The position numbers were made by a program, and so were the translations under genes. 9,662 nt of DNA from assembly GCA_046153015.1 (NCBI GenBank), contig JBJXGF010000382.1, positions 1 to 9,662 of the forward strand. Reading direction: 5' to 3'. The DNA is from JBJXGF01 sp046153015 (lineage in GTDB: Bacteria; Actinomycetota; Acidimicrobiia; Acidimicrobiales; CAIXPF01). Below the pieces are notes generated by a model. It had not been told where the DNA came from. It searched no databases and saw only the letters and a program-made list of their open reading frames with translations. Positions 6,120 through 9,662 of the stretch are shown piece after piece; the stretch's first letter is position 1, and every line of letters starts with the position of its first letter.

Positions 6120-6763
6120 GCCTGACGCTGCCCGAGCTCAGCCTCGTGCTGCTGGTGGGCCCTTCGGGAGCGGGCAAGTCGACGCTGGCCGCCCGGCTCT
6201 TCGGGCCGACCGAGGTGGTCTCCTCCGACCGCGCCCGGGCCCTGGTGGGCGACGGCGAGGCCGACCAGGCGGCGACCGACGCCGCGTTCGCGGTCGTGCA
6301 CCTCGTGGTGGACAAGCGGCTGAAGGCGGGGCGCTTCACGGTGGTCGACGCCACCAACCTGACTGCCGAGGCCCGCCGGCCGCTGCTCGAGCTGGCCCGC
6401 GCCCGGCACGCGCCCGTCGCGGCGATCGTCCTCGACCTGCCCGAGGCGCTCTGCCAGGAACGCAACGCCGCCCGCCCGGGCCGGCAGACCCCGCCGGGAG
6501 TCGTGGCCCGCCAGCACCGGGCCCTGCGGGCCGCGCTCGAGGCGCTCGGACGGGAGGGCTGCCGGGAGGTGGTCCGGCTGCGCTCGCCCCACGAGGTCGA
6601 CGCGCTGGAGCTCACCCGCGTCCCGCTGCGGGCCGATCGGCGGGATCACCGGGGCCCCTTCGACGTGATCGGCGACGTGCACGGCTGCTACGACGAGCTG
6701 ACCGCCCTGCTCCGCCTGCTCGGCTGGCGGGTCGCCGCCGACGGGTCCCGGGCCCGCCCCCCC
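6116..6763 (+). CDS. pnkp: Pnkp N-terminal part: 5'-OH polynucleotide kinase and start of phosphatase
   Basis: The first 216 codons encode the kinase: P-loop GPSGAGKST (residues 15-23), VVSSD with Asp38 as the probable general base, VVDATNLT (76-83), and an Arg-containing lid region around ERNAARPGRQ (115-124). The phosphatase begins with FDVIGDVHGCYDE (182-194). The ATG at 6116 overlaps the hen1 stop as ATGA. The kinase has no visible damage. After about residue 216 the same frame stays open to 8533, but the product becomes an Arg/Pro/Gly-rich, low-complexity translation with no family similarity, so a predicted 805-residue protein in this frame would be wrong for its last three quarters. 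Confidence 0.85.
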
Positions 6764-6775
6764 CGCCGGGGGCGG
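6754..6775 (+). repeat. GC hairpin at the pnkp deletion junction
   Basis: An 8-bp perfect stem, CCGCCCCC (6754-6761) with GGGGGCGG (6768-6775), has a 6-base loop and includes a run of eight C (6757-6764). Recognisable phosphatase sequence stops just left of it in one frame and resumes just right of it (ATSHGLAATLEQL from 6777) in another. Such structure favours polymerase slippage or read collapse. Confidence 0.8.
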
Positions 6776-6776
6776 C

Positions 6777-8495
6777 GCGACGAGCCACGGCCTGGCCGCC
6801 ACCCTCGAGCAGCTCGCCGCCGAGCCGCCGGCGTTCCTCGCCGAGGTCAGGGCGTTCCTCGACTCGCTGGTGAGCCACTACGTGCTCGACGGCGGCCGGC
6901 TCGTCGTCGCTCACGCCGGCCTGCCCGAGGCGATGCAGGGCCGCTCGAGCGAGCGGGTGCGCAGCTTCGCGCTCTACGGCGAGACCACCGGGGAGAGCGA
7001 CGAGTTCGGCGGCGTGGTCCGCCACGACTGGGCGGCCGACTATCGCGGCGCGGCGACCGTCGTCTACGGGCACACGGCGGTGGTCGAGGCCGACTGGGCG
7101 GGCAGGACCATCTGCATCGACACCGGCTGCGTGTTCGGCGGGCGGCTCACCGCCCTGCGCTGGCCCGAGCGCGAGCTCGTGGAGGTCCCCGCCGCCCGCA
7201 TCCACTACGAACCGGTTCGGCCCCTCGCACCGCCGGCCGCCGCCCGGCCGGTGGGGCTGATCGATCTGGGCGACGTCGGCGGGCGGCGCACGATCGACAC
7301 CGCGCTGCTCGGTCCGGTCGTCGCGCCCGCGCCGTTGGCGGCGGCGGCGATGGAGGCGCTCGGCCGCTTCGCCGTCGACCCACGCTGGCTGATCCACGCG
7401 CCCGCCTCGTACGCGCCGACGCCCACCGCCGCCGAGGGGGAGCTCGAGCACCCGCTCGACGCGTTCTCGTATTTCGACGACGAGGGCGTCGACCGGGTCG
7501 TGTGCGAGGAGCTGCACCACGGGGCCCGGGCGGTGCTGGTGCTCGGGCGCGACCCCGACACCGCCGAGCGCCGCTTCGGGGTTCCCGGCGGGCCCGGCGG
7601 CGTGCTGTACGCCCGCACTGGCCGGCCCCTCCTCGCCGACGAGGCGTGGGAGGCGAAGCTGATCGAGCGGGTGCGTTCGGCGTTCGAGGCCACCGGGCTC
7701 TGGAACGAGCTCGCCTCGGACTGGGCGGCGTTGGAGTGCGTGCTGCTGCCGTGGTCGGCCACCGCCGAGGAGGTGCTCCGGCGCCGCTACGCAGCGGTGG
7801 GCGCCGCGGCGCGCGCCGCGCTGGGCGAGGCGCAGAGCGCGTTGGCGCTGACCGCCGCCCGGGGCGTGCCGGTGGCGGCGCTCGCCGCCCGCACCGCGCG
7901 GCGCCACGCCGAGGCCGTCGCCTTCACCGGCGCGTACCGGCCCTTCGCCGGCCCGGTGGTCACGCTGGAGGACTGCCAGCTCGCTCTCGTGCAGGTGCTG
8001 GCCGCCGCCGGCGAGGTGCACGCCCGCCAGCGGGACCGGGCGTGGCATCTCGCCGCCGCCGACTGCCTCGCCGCCGCCGACCCGGTCACGTTCCGGCCCA
8101 CCCGGCGCCGTTTCGTGGCCCTCGACGACCCGGCCGCCAGCGCCGCCGCGCTCGACTGGTGGGCGTCGCTCACCGCGGCCGGCGCCGCGGGGATCGTCGT
8201 GCGGCCCCTCGAACCGGCCGCGTTCGGCGACAACGGCCTCGTGCCGCCCGCCCTCGCCGTGCGCAGCCGCGAGTTCCTGCGCCTGGTCCACGGCCCCGAG
8301 TACACCGCCCCCGGTCGGCTCGAACGCCTCCGCCGCCGTCCGCTCCGCGGGCCGCGCGCCGTGGCCCTGCGGCAGTACGCCCTCGGCCTCGAAGGCCTCG
8401 AGCGGTTCGTGGCCGGCGACTCCCTCGACCGGGTGCACGAGTGCGTCCTCGGCGTGCTCGCCCTCGAGGCCGCCCCCCTCGACCCCCGCCTCTAG
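6777..8495 (+). CDS. pnkp: Pnkp C-terminal part: rest of phosphatase plus adenylyltransferase-like domain
   Basis: Family sequence resumes at ATSHGLAATLEQL and continues through SHYVLDGGRLVVAHAGLPE, SFALYGETTGE, VVYGHT and IDTGCVFGG. The first usual start in this frame is GTG 6870 (541 residues to the stop), which would give a phosphatase lacking half its active site. The ligase-like domain starts near 7380. Its fold is well kept (VCEE..H.GARAV, LLPWSA, REFLRLVHGPEYT, VHECVLGVLALE..PLDPRL), but the motif I lysine expected in EEKHMGSR is Leu (codon 7512-7514), motif IV EGxVVKP reads AGIVVRP (from 8187), and the motif V lysine is Ala (codon 8256-8258). Alternatively this part could be translated alone as a non-catalytic Hen1-binding platform, but it has no promoter or ribosome binding site that I can identify. 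Confidence 0.78.
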   Translation, partial: ATSHGLAATLEQLAAEPPAFLAEVRAFLDSLVSHYVLDGGRLVVAHAGLPEAMQGRSSERVRSFALYGETTGESDEFGGVVRHDWAADYRGAATVVYGHTAVVEADWAGRTICIDTGCVFGGRLTALRWPERELVEVPAARIHYEPVRPLAPPAAARPVGLIDLGDVGGRRTIDTALLGPVVAPAPLAAAAMEALGRFAVDPRWLIHAPASYAPTPTAAEGELEHPLDAFSYFDDEGVDRVVCEELHHGARAVLVLGRDPDTAERRFGVPGGPGGVLYARTGRPLLADEAWEAKLIERVRSAFEATGLWNELASDWAALECVLLPWSATAEEVLRRRYAAVGAAARAALGEAQSALALTAARGVPVAALAARTARRHAEAVAFTGAYRPFAGPVVTLEDCQLALVQVLAAAGEVHARQRDRAWHLAAADCLAAADPVTFRPTRRRFVALDDPAASAAALDWWASLTAAGAAGIVVRPLEPAAFGDNGLVPPALAVRSREFLRLVHGPEYTAPGRLERLRRRPLRGPRAVALRQYALGLEGLERFVAGDSLDRVHECVLGVLALEAAPLDPRL

Positions 8496-8530
8496 CGGCG
8501 GCGGGCTGGGCCGGCGGCGGCGGCGGCCGG

Positions 8531-8536
8531 TAGCCT
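8531..8536 (+). promoter_or_regulatory. Candidate -10 element (TAGCCT) for the amidohydrolase gene
   Basis: TAGCCT fits TANNNT and lies in the 76-base gap between pnkp and the amidohydrolase, 35 bases before its ATG. The preceding sequence is a run of GGC/CGG with no -35 match. A good AAGGGGG ribosome binding site at 8561-8567 follows. Confidence 0.3.
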
Positions 8537-8571
8537 CGCCGCCATCTGCAGCTCGACTCGAAGGGGGCTAG

Positions 8572-9662
8572 ATGAAGGTCGACTTCCCGATCATCTCCGC
8601 CGACTCGCACATCACCGAGGCGCCGAACACCTACATCGACTACATCGAGCCCAAGTACGCGTCGATCGCGCCGAGGGTCGTGGAGACCGAGGACAAGGGC
8701 GACCTCTACGTGATCGAGGGCATGAAGCGGACGATCCCCATGGGGCTCATCGCCGCCGCCGGCCAGAAGCCGGAGGAGCTCAACACCAAGGCGAAGTACG
8801 CCGATCTCCCCAAGTCGGGCTACGACCCCACCTACCGCCTGGCCGACATGGAGCGCGACGGCGTGTCGGCCGAGGTGATCTACCCCTCGGTGGGCATGGT
8901 GCTCTGCAACCACCCTGATTACGACTACCAGAAGGCGACGATGGACGCCTACAACCGGTGGATCGCCGAGTACTGCTCGGTGGCGCCGGACCGGCTGCTG
9001 GCGCTCGGCCAGACGCCGATGCGCTCGGTGGCCGAGGGCGTGAAGGACCTCGAGAAGATGAAGGCCATGGGGATGCGGGGCGTGATGCTCACCGGCAACC
9101 CCCAGGAGGAGGACTACGACTCGCCGATCTACGACGAGTTCTGGCAGGCCTCGATCGATCTCGGGCTCACCCTGTCGTTCCACATCCTCACCAGCTCGAC
9201 CGATCAGCTCAACAAGTCGCGCGGGCCGAAGATGAACAACTTCCTGTCGATCATCCGCGGCAACCAGGACATCATGGGCATGTTCGTGCTCGGGGGCGTG
9301 TTCGAGCGCAACCCGAACCTGCGCATCGTCTGCGTGGAGGCCGACGCCGGCTGGGCGCCGCACTTCATGTACCGCATGGACCACGCCTGGAAGCGGCACC
9401 GCAAGTGGCTCACCGCCAAGATCGACCGGCTCCCGTCGGACTACTTCCGTGAGCACATCTACATGACCTTCCAGGACGACTGGGTGGCCTTCGCGTCGGC
9501 CGACCAGATGAACTGGAGGCGTTTGCTCTGGGCCAACGACTTCCCCCATTCGGACTCCACCTGGCCCTGGAGCCAGGAGCTGCTCGACGAGCACTCCCGC
9601 TCGCTCAGCGACGAGCAGAAGCGGGCCTCGAGCGAGTCGACCGAGGCCTGCACGGGCACGGC
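8572..9662 (+). CDS. Amidohydrolase family protein (TIM-barrel metal-dependent hydrolase), cut by window edge
   Basis: 363 codons are visible and the frame is still open at the right edge. Family members are around 380 residues, so only a little should be missing. The protein is of the Amidohydro_2 type (relatives of ACMSD decarboxylase and other metal-dependent TIM-barrel hydrolases/decarboxylases). It begins with the metal-binding strand IISADSHITE (Asp11, His13). Further metal or active-site candidates are His204 in LSFHI and Asp323 in WANDFPHSDSTWP; the CVEADAGWAPHFMYRMDH segment (254-271) is characteristic of this actinobacterial subgroup. Such genes often sit among CoA-thioester and SDR genes in actinobacterial catabolic regions, which fits the thiolase and SDR neighbours, but no substrate can be assigned. 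ATG 8572 follows AAGGGGG with a 4-base spacer, and similarity starts within ten residues of it. Confidence 0.9.
   Translation, partial: MKVDFPIISADSHITEAPNTYIDYIEPKYASIAPRVVETEDKGDLYVIEGMKRTIPMGLIAAAGQKPEELNTKAKYADLPKSGYDPTYRLADMERDGVSAEVIYPSVGMVLCNHPDYDYQKATMDAYNRWIAEYCSVAPDRLLALGQTPMRSVAEGVKDLEKMKAMGMRGVMLTGNPQEEDYDSPIYDEFWQASIDLGLTLSFHILTSSTDQLNKSRGPKMNNFLSIIRGNQDIMGMFVLGGVFERNPNLRIVCVEADAGWAPHFMYRMDHAWKRHRKWLTAKIDRLPSDYFREHIYMTFQDDWVAFASADQMNWRRLLWANDFPHSDSTWPWSQELLDEHSRSLSDEQKRASSESTEACTGT

Larger units (their letters stand above)
6116..8495 (+). pseudogene. pnkp: Polynucleotide kinase-phosphatase Pnkp, interrupted by deletion and frameshift
   Basis: Pnkp is the partner of Hen1 in bacterial RNA repair. 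Its N-terminal kinase phosphorylates 5'-OH ends, its central metallophosphatase removes 2',3'-cyclic or 3' phosphates, and its C-terminal adenylyltransferase seals the nick. All three domains are recognisable, but in two frames: 6116 to about 6763, then about 6777 to 8495. Phosphatase residues D187 and H189 (DVHGCYDE) fall exactly at their known numbers in the Clostridium thermocellum enzyme. The H of AHAGLPE, the H of YGHT and the D of IDTGCVFGG are also spaced as in that enzyme (H323, H376, D392) if about 170 bases are restored. The missing stretch contains GDLVDRG and GNHE (D233, R237, N263, H264). A length of 170 is 2 mod 3, which explains the frame change. The ligase domain also lacks its catalytic lysines. 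It is either a pseudogene or an intact gene hit by an assembly error at the hairpin; the ligase changes cannot be explained by the latter. Confidence 0.82.

Noticed and set aside
8170..9594. 474-residue minus-strand open frame opposite the amidohydrolase
   Set aside because: Antisense shadow; the plus-strand frame has the amidohydrolase motifs and a good ribosome binding site.
9612..9662. Unusual C-terminal sequence of the amidohydrolase suggesting a frameshift
   Set aside because: Only the last dozen codons look atypical and the gene is cut by the window edge; the other two frames do not restore a recognisable family ending.

Overview
The window is very GC-rich, with G or C at nearly every third codon position, several GTG starts, and TANNNT-type promoter hexamers placed directly before start codons that lack a Shine-Dalgarno sequence. 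This suggests a high-GC actinobacterium, possibly an Acidimicrobiia-like lineage. That placement is inference from composition and gene style. There are no tRNA or rRNA genes, CRISPR arrays or transposase genes.

Layout. On the minus strand (74-2302) are two tandem, clearly paralogous NAD(P)-dependent epimerase/dehydratase-type (extended SDR) genes, joined stop-to-start. Divergent from them is a secreted spondin-domain protein (2498-3241). A strong hairpin follows it, then a thiolase of the SCP2/SCP-x type (3341-4525). A 180-base intergenic stretch (4526-4706) holds a mosaic repeat: two 34-base direct repeats around a 9-bp palindrome. Next comes the Pnkp/Hen1 RNA-repair cassette: hen1 (4707-6119, 3'-terminal RNA ribose 2'-O-methyltransferase) overlapping by ATGA with pnkp (6116-8495, polynucleotide kinase / phosphatase / adenylyltransferase). 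The window ends inside an amidohydrolase-family gene (8572 onward).

The main result is that the RNA-repair cassette looks catalytically broken in several independent ways. Pnkp has lost about 57 codons plus a frameshift in the phosphatase domain, exactly at a GC hairpin near 6754-6775. Its adenylyltransferase (ligase) domain keeps the fold-specific sequence but has lost the nucleophilic lysine (Leu instead) and the catalytic residues of later nucleotidyltransferase motifs. Hen1 has Arg in place of a glycine of its SAM-binding loop. The kinase P-loop and the Hen1 metal-binding residues remain. So this is either a decaying cassette (with or without an assembly error at the hairpin) or one whose ligase step has been lost or reassigned.

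The intact SDR, thiolase and amidohydrolase genes look like ordinary catabolic or secondary metabolism genes typical of such genomes. Nothing in the sequence ties them to RNA repair.
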